This document shows positions 1 through 5,905 of a stretch of 5,905 nt of DNA, piece after piece. The translations under genes and the position numbers were made by a program. Under the pieces are notes generated by a model. That model was not told the DNA's origin, searched no databases, and saw only the letters and a list, made by a program, of their open reading frames with translations. Within the stretch, counting starts at the first letter, position 1; each line of letters begins with the position of its first letter. The stretch is taken from contig JAKMGR010000345.1 of NCBI GenBank assembly GCA_022424805.1, forward strand, positions 1 to 5,905, in the 5' to 3' direction. This DNA comes from Verrucomicrobiales bacterium. Lineage in GTDB: Bacteria > Verrucomicrobiota > Verrucomicrobiia > Verrucomicrobiales > DEV007.

Positions 1-3000
1 CACCAGATTCCTTTCAACGAAGTTGTTGATCCAGCGCCTGTCATTACAGAAGATCCGGCGCATGACCCGCTGACACGTTCGCAGCTTCAGGTCGCGAATG
101 GCCTGAACAAGGAAGAGCTTGATATGATGATCGCTCCCATGGCGATTTCAGGAAACGAGGCGATTTACTCCATGGGTGACGATGCCTCTCTGTCTGTCCT
201 CTCGCGTCTCCCGAAGAATCTCTTCACTTATTTCAAGCAGCTCTTTGCACAGGTCACGAACCCGCCAATCGATCCGATTCGGGAGTATCTCGTGATGTCG
301 CTGGAAGCGGATCTCGGGCGCGAGAGAAATCTACTCATTGAAGATCCAGAGCACGCGAGCGTTGTCCATTTAGATACACCGTTCCTCTACACTCACCAGG
401 TGGAAGCCCTGGAAGCGATGAACGACCTCCAGACAGAGCGCATTGATATTACCTGGCCTCTCATGAGTGGGGCAGAAGGACTCAGCGATGCGGTGGAGGC
501 GCTTTGTGAAAAGGCTGAAAAAGCTGTCGACGGAGGAGCTGAAACGATCATTCTCTCGGATCGCAAGATCAACCACGACCGAGTGGGGATCCCGTCTCTG
601 CTCGCAGTAGGTGCGGTGCATCGTCATCTCGGTGATGCGAAAAAGCGTATGAGAACCAGTATCATCGTCGATACGGCTGAAGCGCGTGACACCCACCAGA
701 TGGCCTGCCTGATTGGATTTGGCGCTACCGCGATCTGTCCATGGCTCGCGCATGAAACGGTTCGTGAGTTGGTTGAGAAAAACGCGAAGAAGAAATTCGA
801 TGATGTTTCACTCGAAAAGGCCCTGACAAGTTACCACAAGGCTCTTGAAAAAGGCGTTCTCAAGATTCTTTCGAAGATGGGAATCTCGGTTCTCAACAGC
901 TACCAGGGAGCACAGATTTTCGAGGCCGTTGGTATCTCAGACAGCGTGATTGATCGCTGCTTTCCCGGAACACCCTCTCAGATTGCAGGTGTCGGTTTCT
1001 ACGAAATCGGAGCTGAGAGCATTGCTCGTCACACCGCTGCCTTCAGCGAGGCAGTCCCGAATGACAAAGGTGAGCTGGTTCTTGGCGATCCTGGTCACTT
1101 CCGTTTCCGTCGCGATGGCGAGATCCACGCGATCAACGGTGGAGTGATCAAGAATTTCCACACCTTTGTGAAAAGCGGGGATGCAGATGACTACGAAGGC
1201 TATCTGGAGCAGCTCAAATTGAATCAACCGCATGCCTTGCACGATCTCTTCGAGATCGTTCCCAATGATCAGGGTCCTATCCCGATTGACGAGGTGGAGC
1301 CGATTGAGAATGTGAGAAAGCGTTTTACGACTGCCGCGATGTCTCTCGGGGCGATTAGTCCGGAGGCACACGAAACTCTCGCAATCGCGATGAACCGTAT
1401 TGGTGGAAAGTCCGACAGCGGAGAGGGAGGTGAAGACCCTCGCCGTTTCAAGCCATATCCCAATGGCGACTGGGGCAACTCCAAGATCAAGCAGGTCGCC
1501 TCGGGTCGTTTCGGTGTCAGTGCAGCGTATCTGATGTCTGCTCAGGAGATTGAGATCAAGATGGCGCAGGGAGCCAAGCCTGGTGAGGGTGGTCAGCTTC
1601 CCGGTCACAAGGTCAACGGCCTCATTGCCAAGCTGCGAAATACGCAGCCTGGTGTGACATTGATTTCTCCGCCACCGCACCACGACATTTACTCAATTGA
1701 GGATCTCGCCCAACTCATTCACGACCTCAAGGAACTCAATCCCGAGGCCAAGGTTACGGTGAAACTGGTCGCCGAGACAGGAGTGGGAACGATCGCGGCC
1801 GGAGTCGCGAAAGCGAACGCCGACATCATTCTCGTTTCCGGACACGATGGCGGAACGGGAGCTTCACCGCTCAGTTCGATCAAGCACGCAGGGCTTCCGT
1901 GGGAAATCGGTATTGCCGAAACCCAGCAGGTTCTCATGATGAACGGTCTTCGTGACCGCGTTACCCTTCGGACCGATGGCGGTCTGCGGACGGGACTTGA
2001 TATCATCCACGCCGCTATCCTCGGGGCCGAGGAATTCAACTTCGGAACGATCGCTCTCATTGCGATGGGATGCGTTTATGTGCGCCGCTGTCACCTCAAT
2101 AACTGTCCGGTTGGAGTCGCGACGCAGGATCCCAAATACCGCGCGAAGTTCAAAGGCGAGGTCGATCACGTCGTTAACTTCTTCAACGCCGTTTCCGAGG
2201 AAACGCGTCAGTACATGGCCGCACTCGGAGTTCGCAAACTCGACGACCTCATCGGTCGCACGCAGTACCTCCGTCAGCGTAAGCTGCCGGACCACCCGAA
2301 GGCGAACCTGGTCGATCTTAGCCGAATTCTGGCCGATGTCGCTGCCGAGGCTGGAGAAGATCTTCCTCGCATCTGTCTGCGCGACCGCAACGATGGCATT
2401 CACGAAGCGCCACTTGATGATCAGATCATTGCTGATCTTGGCGATAAGGTCGAGAAAGGCGTGGCTGCGAGTCACTCCTACGAGGTGAAAAACACTCATC
2501 GAAATATCGGAACGAAACTCAGCGGTCAGGTTGCGAAACACCACGGTGATCGTGGATTGGCTGAGGGAACTTTCGACATTCAACTTTCCGGCAGTGCCGG
2601 TCAGTCATTCGCGACCTTCCTCTGTGGAGGAATTCGCCTGACCCTGACTGGAGAAGCCAACGACTATGTTGGGAAAGGGATGGCAGGCGGAGAAATTCGC
2701 ATTCTTCCTCCGGAGAATCGGAGCTTTGTTGCCTCGGAAAACTCCATTCTTGGAAACACTGTCATGTATGGTGCTTCCGGTGGCCGACTCTTTGCCAACG
2801 GTCGAGGCGGTGAGCGCTTCTGTGTTCGAAATTCCGGCGGAACAGCAGTTGTCGAAGGAATTGGTGATCACGGTTGTGAATACATGACCAACGGAACGGT
2901 TGTCGTTCTCGGAGAAACCGGAAAGAACTTTGGTGCTGGAATGAGCGGAGGCGAGGCTTTCATCTATGATGATTCCGAGCGCTTCGAAAAGCTCTTCAAT

Positions 3001-3222
3001 CCCGAGATGGTTGAGATCGTGCGACTCGATGAAGGAGACGAGGAGGTGGCAAACTTGAAGTCACTAGTCGAAGCTCATCGCGATGCCACCGGCAGCGAGA
3101 AAGCCGCTGAGCTTCTCGAAAACTGGTCTGCTTCACTCGCAAAGTTCTGGATGGTACGTCCCAAGAGTGACGTGGCAGATGCACCGGTCGAAAAGAAAGC
3201 TGATACGCCAGCCAAGGCGTAA
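1..3222 (+). CDS. gltB: Glutamate synthase large subunit, 5'-truncated by window edge
   Basis: This enzyme makes two glutamates from glutamine and 2-oxoglutarate in the cytoplasm. The reading frame is open from base 1, so the ATG at 124 is internal; 1073 residues are visible of a family length near 1500. The missing N-terminus would hold the glutaminase domain and its catalytic Cys. Visible in order (window residues): linker and central domain from about 50 to 330 (GNEAIYSMGDD near its start); FMN/synthase domain about 440-760, with GGKSDSGEGGEDP from 468, AQGAKPGEGGQLPG, SPPPHHDIYSIEDL at 556-569 and GHDGGTGAS at 614-622; 3Fe-4S cysteines C691, C697 and C702 (C-x5-C-x4-C); and the Gly-rich C-terminal beta-helix about 825-1000. 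The tail is Lys/Ala-rich. No gltD-like small-subunit gene follows, because the next gene is convergent, so NADPH versus ferredoxin dependence is open; gltD could lie elsewhere. The Glu synthase identity is very secure; the symbol is slightly less so because of the gltB/gltS ambiguity. Confidence 0.96.
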   Translation, partial: HQIPFNEVVDPAPVITEDPAHDPLTRSQLQVANGLNKEELDMMIAPMAISGNEAIYSMGDDASLSVLSRLPKNLFTYFKQLFAQVTNPPIDPIREYLVMSLEADLGRERNLLIEDPEHASVVHLDTPFLYTHQVEALEAMNDLQTERIDITWPLMSGAEGLSDAVEALCEKAEKAVDGGAETIILSDRKINHDRVGIPSLLAVGAVHRHLGDAKKRMRTSIIVDTAEARDTHQMACLIGFGATAICPWLAHETVRELVEKNAKKKFDDVSLEKALTSYHKALEKGVLKILSKMGISVLNSYQGAQIFEAVGISDSVIDRCFPGTPSQIAGVGFYEIGAESIARHTAAFSEAVPNDKGELVLGDPGHFRFRRDGEIHAINGGVIKNFHTFVKSGDADDYEGYLEQLKLNQPHALHDLFEIVPNDQGPIPIDEVEPIENVRKRFTTAAMSLGAISPEAHETLAIAMNRIGGKSDSGEGGEDPRRFKPYPNGDWGNSKIKQVASGRFGVSAAYLMSAQEIEIKMAQGAKPGEGGQLPGHKVNGLIAKLRNTQPGVTLISPPPHHDIYSIEDLAQLIHDLKELNPEAKVTVKLVAETGVGTIAAGVAKANADIILVSGHDGGTGASPLSSIKHAGLPWEIGIAETQQVLMMNGLRDRVTLRTDGGLRTGLDIIHAAILGAEEFNFGTIALIAMGCVYVRRCHLNNCPVGVATQDPKYRAKFKGEVDHVVNFFNAVSEETRQYMAALGVRKLDDLIGRTQYLRQRKLPDHPKANLVDLSRILADVAAEAGEDLPRICLRDRNDGIHEAPLDDQIIADLGDKVEKGVAASHSYEVKNTHRNIGTKLSGQVAKHHGDRGLAEGTFDIQLSGSAGQSFATFLCGGIRLTLTGEANDYVGKGMAGGEIRILPPENRSFVASENSILGNTVMYGASGGRLFANGRGGERFCVRNSGGTAVVEGIGDHGCEYMTNGTVVVLGETGKNFGAGMSGGEAFIYDDSERFEKLFNPEMVEIVRLDEGDEEVANLKSLVEAHRDATGSEKAAELLENWSASLAKFWMVRPKSDVADAPVEKKADTPAKA

Positions 3223-3230
3223 ATGACAAA

Positions 3231-3299
3231 CATAGCCGCGCTCGTAAGAGCGTTCCTACATTAACGGGAAATGTAGGGCGAGGCGTTCCTGCCGGGCCG
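3231..3299. repeat. Triple-hairpin intergenic palindromic element
   Basis: This spacer element lies between two convergent genes. Three adjacent inverted repeats can be read directly. Hairpin 1 is CGCTC/GAGCG around a GTAA (GNRA-type) loop at 3239-3252, extendable by one G-T pair. Hairpin 2 is CCTACATT/AATGTAGG with a 7-base loop at 3255-3277. Hairpin 3 is GGC-G-AGG, loop CGTT, then CCT-GCC, at 3277-3293 with one bulged G. The octamer GCGTTCCT occurs twice, at 3250-3257 and 3283-3290. The wording resembles short dispersed repeats I associate with Verrucomicrobiota genomes, but only one copy is in the window. It may also act as a bidirectional transcription end for the two convergent genes, although no clear T-tract follows. 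The hairpins are certain; the repeat-family status is inferred. Confidence 0.45.
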
Positions 3300-3374
3300 T
3301 TGCGCGATCTCTTTCGAGAAAGTTCGGTCCAAGATATAGTCGCGTTTTCATTCAGATCCTCTGCATGAGCCGTC

Positions 3375-4259
3375 TCAAGACGACTTCTGCATCCATCCGA
3401 GTTCGATGAAAAACGCATCGAGCTGCGGGAGGATTCGATCATAGGCGGACTCTTCGCTGACCTTGGATTTTCTTCCAAAATTGAAAAATCCGTGTGGTTC
3501 GCCCTCGTAGCCATGCAGGGTCGAATCGGCTCCCGCCTCAGTCATTTTCTTGTGAAAAGTCTCTGCCGTTACGTAGGGAACCGTCGTGTCGGCTTTGCCG
3601 TGAAAAATCACGCAAGGCGGCTCTTCTTTTCCGACGTGATGAGCAGGGGATAAAGCTTCTGGTTCCATGCCCATTCGTTCTTTCAGTTCCGCATGGCGAT
3701 CTTCTTTCCATGGGTTTTTGCCATTGAGCGGAGCGAGAACGCAGGCCGGGTTGAATAGAGCAAGAGCGTTCGGCCTCGAAGCTTTGTCCGCCTCGATCAC
3801 TCCAAGGCAGGCCGCGATGTGACCACCGGCGCTTCCTCCGCCCGCAGCAAGTCGTTTCGGATCAACGCCGAGTTCCGTTGCATTTTTCCGGATGTAGCGC
3901 ATCGCGTCGCGAGCATCCTCGACGCAGTCTTTCGCCTTGGTTTCGTGCCGGGAGGAAACCCGGTAATCCGCCACAAAGGCAACTATGCCTTTCTCGGCGA
4001 GGTGTTTCGAGTGCGGCACAAATTGATTTGGGCTACCTGCTCTCCAACCTCCGCCGAAAAAGAGAACGATCGCCGGGCGTTGCTCGCCTTCTTTCAGGTC
4101 CGCAGGTGCAAATCGCCAGAGTTTGAGCTTGGTATCACTTGCCTCTTTGTAGACGTGCTCGGTGGTACCTTCGATTTCGGGCGGGTAGTTGGGCTTCTTC
4201 TGCGCTGACACAGAGGTGGCAAGAAAAACGCAAATGATCAGAGTGGACAAAAATTTCAT
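3375..4259 (-). CDS. Secreted alpha/beta-hydrolase-fold esterase (BD-FAE/acetyl-esterase-like)
   Basis: This predicted extracytoplasmic carboxylic-ester hydrolase has 294 residues, a usual length for the family. The N-terminus is a Sec signal peptide: K at position 2, a hydrophobic stretch at about 4-15, and SVSA just before a likely cleavage after A19. This supports the ATG at 4259. The catalytic residues are all visible: oxyanion strand FFGGGW at 67-72, nucleophile S143 in GGSAGG, D224 in GKAD, and H256 in EPHGF. The oxyanion motif has Phe where the lipase/esterase family usually has His (HGGGW), a variant I recall from similar planctomycete and verrucomicrobial proteins. The substrate cannot be read from sequence; acetyl or feruloyl groups on plant or algal polysaccharides are plausible, and no sulfatase or glycosidase neighbour supports a choice. 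The gene is convergent with glutamate synthase and divergent from the SDR gene. The ribosome-binding site is weak (GGAAG about 12 bases upstream of ATG). Confidence 0.88.
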   Translation of the reverse strand: MKFLSTLIICVFLATSVSAQKKPNYPPEIEGTTEHVYKEASDTKLKLWRFAPADLKEGEQRPAIVLFFGGGWRAGSPNQFVPHSKHLAEKGIVAFVADYRVSSRHETKAKDCVEDARDAMRYIRKNATELGVDPKRLAAGGGSAGGHIAACLGVIEADKASRPNALALFNPACVLAPLNGKNPWKEDRHAELKERMGMEPEALSPAHHVGKEEPPCVIFHGKADTTVPYVTAETFHKKMTEAGADSTLHGYEGEPHGFFNFGRKSKVSEESAYDRILPQLDAFFIELGWMQKSS

Positions 4260-4341
4260 GTCCCAAAAATGCTTCCATGCCTGCCATTTGACAATCCCGC
4301 AGACAGGCTGCTTTTCGTCTTTTTCTCTACCGTGTCCGTCC

Positions 4342-4347
4342 TACAAT
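4342..4347 (+). promoter_or_regulatory. Possible -10 element (TACAAT) for the SDR gene
   Basis: TACAAT matches five of six bases of the sigma-70 -10 consensus and ends 6 bases before the proposed GTG start at 4354. A start of transcription 7 bases downstream would fall on the GTG itself, implying a leaderless message. This would fit the absence of any purine-rich ribosome-binding site before that GTG. The -35 region is poor: only a T-rich stretch lies at the right distance, so the call rests on one hexamer. Confidence 0.25.
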
Positions 4348-4353
4348 CCATTA

Positions 4354-5118
4354 GTGGATTGGTCTAAAAAACGCATTCTTGTCACCGGAGGAACTCATGG
4401 GATCGGGCGGGCGATTGCACTCGGGCTACTCGATGCTGGTGTGATGAAACTTGTTATTGCTGCGGAAGAAGAGACGCCTTCCGGGTGGTCGGAATTTTCT
4501 GCTGAAGGTGCTCACTACATCCGAGCGGACCTGGAATCAGAGGCGGAGCCGACGAACCTTGTTCACGCTGCCGCAGATCGGCTCGGCGGGCTCGACGGAA
4601 CCGTTCATTGTGCCGGTGTCTACTTGGATAGTAATCCCGGGGAACGCAGTCCGGCCGCGATTTGGAATACGACCATGAATATCAAGGCGCGGGCCGGCTA
4701 TCTCCTCGCGCATGCATTTTCAGAAATCGCACCACAAGGTGGAAGCTTCGTCGCGATCACTTCTATCAATGCAGAGCAGTCAGAGCCAGACCATCTTGCC
4801 TACGATCCAGCTTGTGCAGCGCTGGGTGGGGTCATTCGTGCGTTTGCCGTGCAGAATGCGCCGAACATTCGATTCAACGCCCTCGCACCAGGATTGATTC
4901 ATACACGGCTCACCGACGAGGTTGCCCAATCTGAAGAGGCGACGGCTCACGTTGCGCGAAATATTCCCATGCGCGAAATGGGAAAACCGGAAGATTGTGT
5001 GGGAACGGCACTGTTTCTTCTCGGTGAGGATTCCGCCTATATTACTGGTGAAACCATTTTCGTGGATGGCGGCATTCGCGCAAACCAGATGTCGCGTCAG
5101 GATGCCGAAATGTCTTGA
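4354..5118 (+). CDS. Short-chain dehydrogenase/reductase, atypical (catalytic Lys replaced by Cys)
   Basis: This is a Rossmann-fold member of the classical SDR family, 254 residues from the GTG at 4354, a standard length. Cofactor binding is shown by TGGTHGIG at 11-18. Acidic residues follow beta-2 (E38-E40), which favours NAD(H) over NADP(H). The NNAG position reads HCAG at 85-88. Of the catalytic tetrad, N109 (MNIKA), S137 and Y150 are present at normal spacing (13 residues between Ser and Tyr). The fourth residue is C154 instead of Lys: the motif is YDPAC rather than YxxxK. The PGLIHT motif and the C-terminal ITGETIFVDGG are typical. The frame stays open upstream through an ATG at 4258, but that extension is Cys-rich, lacks family character and would abut the divergent start codon, so GTG is preferred. 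Substrate is unknown. The missing Lys makes ordinary dehydrogenase activity uncertain; it may be a weak enzyme, a binding protein, or use another residue. Confidence 0.85.
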   Translation: MDWSKKRILVTGGTHGIGRAIALGLLDAGVMKLVIAAEEETPSGWSEFSAEGAHYIRADLESEAEPTNLVHAAADRLGGLDGTVHCAGVYLDSNPGERSPAAIWNTTMNIKARAGYLLAHAFSEIAPQGGSFVAITSINAEQSEPDHLAYDPACAALGGVIRAFAVQNAPNIRFNALAPGLIHTRLTDEVAQSEEATAHVARNIPMREMGKPEDCVGTALFLLGEDSAYITGETIFVDGGIRANQMSRQDAEMS

Positions 5119-5282
5119 GGGGGCTGGAGAGAAAGGTGCTGCTTCACTTGTCCTTTCCAATCGCGGTTTCCCTACAGTGATCGAATTCGTATTTTTCGCG
5201 GACTGTATTGCACCTTGTTTATACGAATGAGATAAAGGGTCTCCAAAGCACTGTCGCTATATTCGCTGAGATCCTGCCACTT
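5119..5282. other. Convergent spacer without confident feature
   Basis: This stretch separates the SDR stop from the end of the broken minus-strand gene. A weak 6-bp inverted repeat (GAAAGG at 5131-5136, CCTTTC at 5152-5157) has a 15-base loop and no T-tract, so it is not called a terminator. On the minus strand, the same frame as the broken gene stays open past its TAA (5283-5285) to a TAG at 5172-5174. That extension gives 36 more residues, including SEYSDSALETLYLIR, so some of this spacer may be decayed coding sequence. Confidence 0.4.
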
Positions 5283-5635
5283 TTATGCCGTTTCGATTTT
5301 CTCGAGCTGTCGCTGAATCCGCGCTTCCAGCGTGTCGCTGTAGGGAATGAGAGAGCGGAATCTTCCAATGGCCTTCATCAACTGAATGGGTCAAGCGAGG
5401 AAAATTTGCGAGAGCATGTAGGACGGTCCGGTTACGCGGTTGGCATAAATCCGCGTCATCACTGCACCGCCAGACGAAATTTCCATATCGGGAAATAGAT
5501 CGGATTCGATGTAGCGGCTGTGCTCGAGTCCTCGGAGATGTTGAAATTTCCAATTACGAAAATGAGGATCACCGCAGCAGCGCACAGCTGGAGAACGCCC
5601 AGAATTACCTGCTTTCGATTGAACAATTTGATCAT
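5283..5635 (-). pseudogene. Disrupted small membrane-protein gene, family not recognised
   Basis: I do not recognise the family. The ATG at 5635 lies 13 bases after the MFS stop, suggesting co-transcription. The first frame gives 58 residues to a TGA at 5461-5459: a basic start (KLFNRK), then one clear membrane helix at about residues 10-29 (VILGVLQLCAAAVILIFVIG), then a polar segment. From about 5520 downward the -1 frame looks more like coding sequence (HSRYIESDLFPDM, then SSGGAVMTRIYANR) and runs to a TGA at 5393-5391. The same frame resumes for 35 residues ending RIQRQLEKIETA before a TAA at 5285-5283. The simplest reading is a gene of about 117 codons broken by one 1-base indel and one nonsense mutation, though sequencing error could explain either lesion. 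Alternatives are a genuine 58-residue single-pass protein, or frameshifting. Third-position GC in the -1 frame (about 60%) fits real coding sequence. Confidence 0.45.
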
Positions 5636-5648
5636 CGCCAGTCTGAGC

Positions 5649-5905
5649 TCACGAAGTCTCTTCCACCTCGACCCGGAATCGGATCAGCAATACGAAAAAG
5701 CCAACCAGTGAGATGACGCCGAGCGAGTACCAAAACGGCTGAAATTCAGCGAGGACGAACGTTTTCCCATCCGCGAAAAAGTGAGCCAGGATACCATTGA
5801 GAGCGACTGCAAGAAGTGGCCCGATGCCATACCAGATGAAATTGAAAACGGATTGTGCGGTGTTGGCCACATTCTCCGAAGCGACCTTGTTGATGTAGAT
5901 GAAAC
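5649..5905 (-). CDS. MFS transporter, nucleoside:H+ symporter (NupG)-like, C-terminal fragment
   Basis: This is the last 84 residues of an inner-membrane transporter whose gene begins beyond the right edge. The frame is open to base 5905, so the GTG at 5870 is internal. The fragment starts FIYINKVASENVANTAQSV, closely matching the loop in NupG-type permeases (YVEKEVSP...RASAQG) just before transmembrane helix 11. Two hydrophobic helices follow: one around FIWYGIGPLLAVALNGIL and one around FWYSLGVISLVGFFVLLIRF. A short charged tail (RVEVEETS) should face the cytoplasm. Assignment to MFS is good; nucleoside as substrate is only inferred from family resemblance. The small broken gene directly downstream appears to be in the same transcription unit. 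Confidence 0.75.
   Translation of the reverse strand, partial: FIYINKVASENVANTAQSVFNFIWYGIGPLLAVALNGILAHFFADGKTFVLAEFQPFWYSLGVISLVGFFVLLIRFRVEVEETS

Noticed and set aside
937..2583. Long minus-strand open frames opposite glutamate synthase
   Set aside because: They are antisense shadows of a strongly conserved gene, with Arg/Ser/Thr-rich composition and no family motifs.
4044..4061. FGGGW in the hydrolase instead of the usual HGGGW as a novel active site
   Set aside because: I recall the same Phe variant from many related planctomycete and verrucomicrobial hydrolases, and the Ser-Asp-His triad is complete, so it is not treated as novel.
4257..4260. CATG palindrome giving overlapping, divergent ATG codons for the hydrolase and an extended SDR
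   Set aside because: The hydrolase start is well supported by its signal peptide, but the SDR extension from ATG 4258 is Cys-rich and unlike any SDR N-terminus. The overlap is most likely coincidence.
4288..4294. TTGACAA, a perfect -35 hexamer on plus and near-perfect (TTGTCA) on minus
   Set aside because: No acceptable -10 hexamer lies 16-18 bases away on either strand (cttttc on plus, CATTTT on minus), so no promoter is called.
4299..4324. GCAG/CTGC hairpin followed by T-rich tract, looking like an attenuator before the SDR gene
   Set aside because: The stem is only 4 bp and the T-run is interrupted by CGTC, which is too weak for an intrinsic terminator.
5131..5157. GAAAGG...CCTTTC inverted repeat after the SDR stop
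   Set aside because: A 6-bp stem with a 15-base loop and no T-tract is not distinguishable from chance.
5208..5498. Plus-strand open frame of 96 codons
   Set aside because: It is the codon-aligned antisense of the minus-strand broken gene and has no recognisable protein character. The minus strand carries a clear membrane helix and more natural coding composition.

Overview
This window looks like bacterial chromosome of moderate GC content, with compact genes, short spacers and ordinary metabolic content. I see no phage, plasmid, CRISPR, tRNA, rRNA or insertion-sequence signal. The source is most likely a member of the Planctomycetota/Verrucomicrobiota group. This rests on a secreted alpha/beta hydrolase with an FGGGW oxyanion motif, a NupG-like transporter, and a hairpin-rich spacer of a kind I associate with Verrucomicrobiota. 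It is a judgement from memory, not a search result.

Layout, left to right. (1) 1-3222, plus strand: the C-terminal two thirds or so of the large subunit of glutamate synthase (GltB/GltS type). It carries the FMN/glutamate synthase domain, the 3Fe-4S cysteines and the C-terminal beta-helix; the N-terminal glutaminase domain lies off the left edge. (2) 3223-3374: a convergent spacer holding three back-to-back hairpins, possibly a dispersed repeat that may also end transcription. (3) 3375-4259, minus strand: a secreted alpha/beta-hydrolase-fold esterase with a full Ser-Asp-His triad. (4) 4260-4353: a divergent spacer with a possible promoter for the next gene. (5) 4354-5118, plus strand: a short-chain dehydrogenase/reductase (SDR) whose catalytic Lys is replaced by Cys. 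(6) 5119-5282: a spacer with no confident feature. (7) 5283-5635, minus strand: a broken small gene with an N-terminal membrane segment, one apparent frameshift and one in-frame stop. (8) 5649-5905, minus strand: the C-terminal end of a nucleoside:H+ symporter-like MFS transporter that runs off the right edge.

The genes do not form one pathway. Glutamate synthase is central nitrogen assimilation. The hydrolase and SDR are divergently arranged and could share a control region. The MFS gene and the broken gene behind it look like one minus-strand transcription unit. I found no convincing undescribed multi-gene system. The points most worth a second look are the Lys-less SDR, the triple-hairpin spacer, and the broken membrane gene, which happens to carry a correctly phased -1 slippery heptamer.
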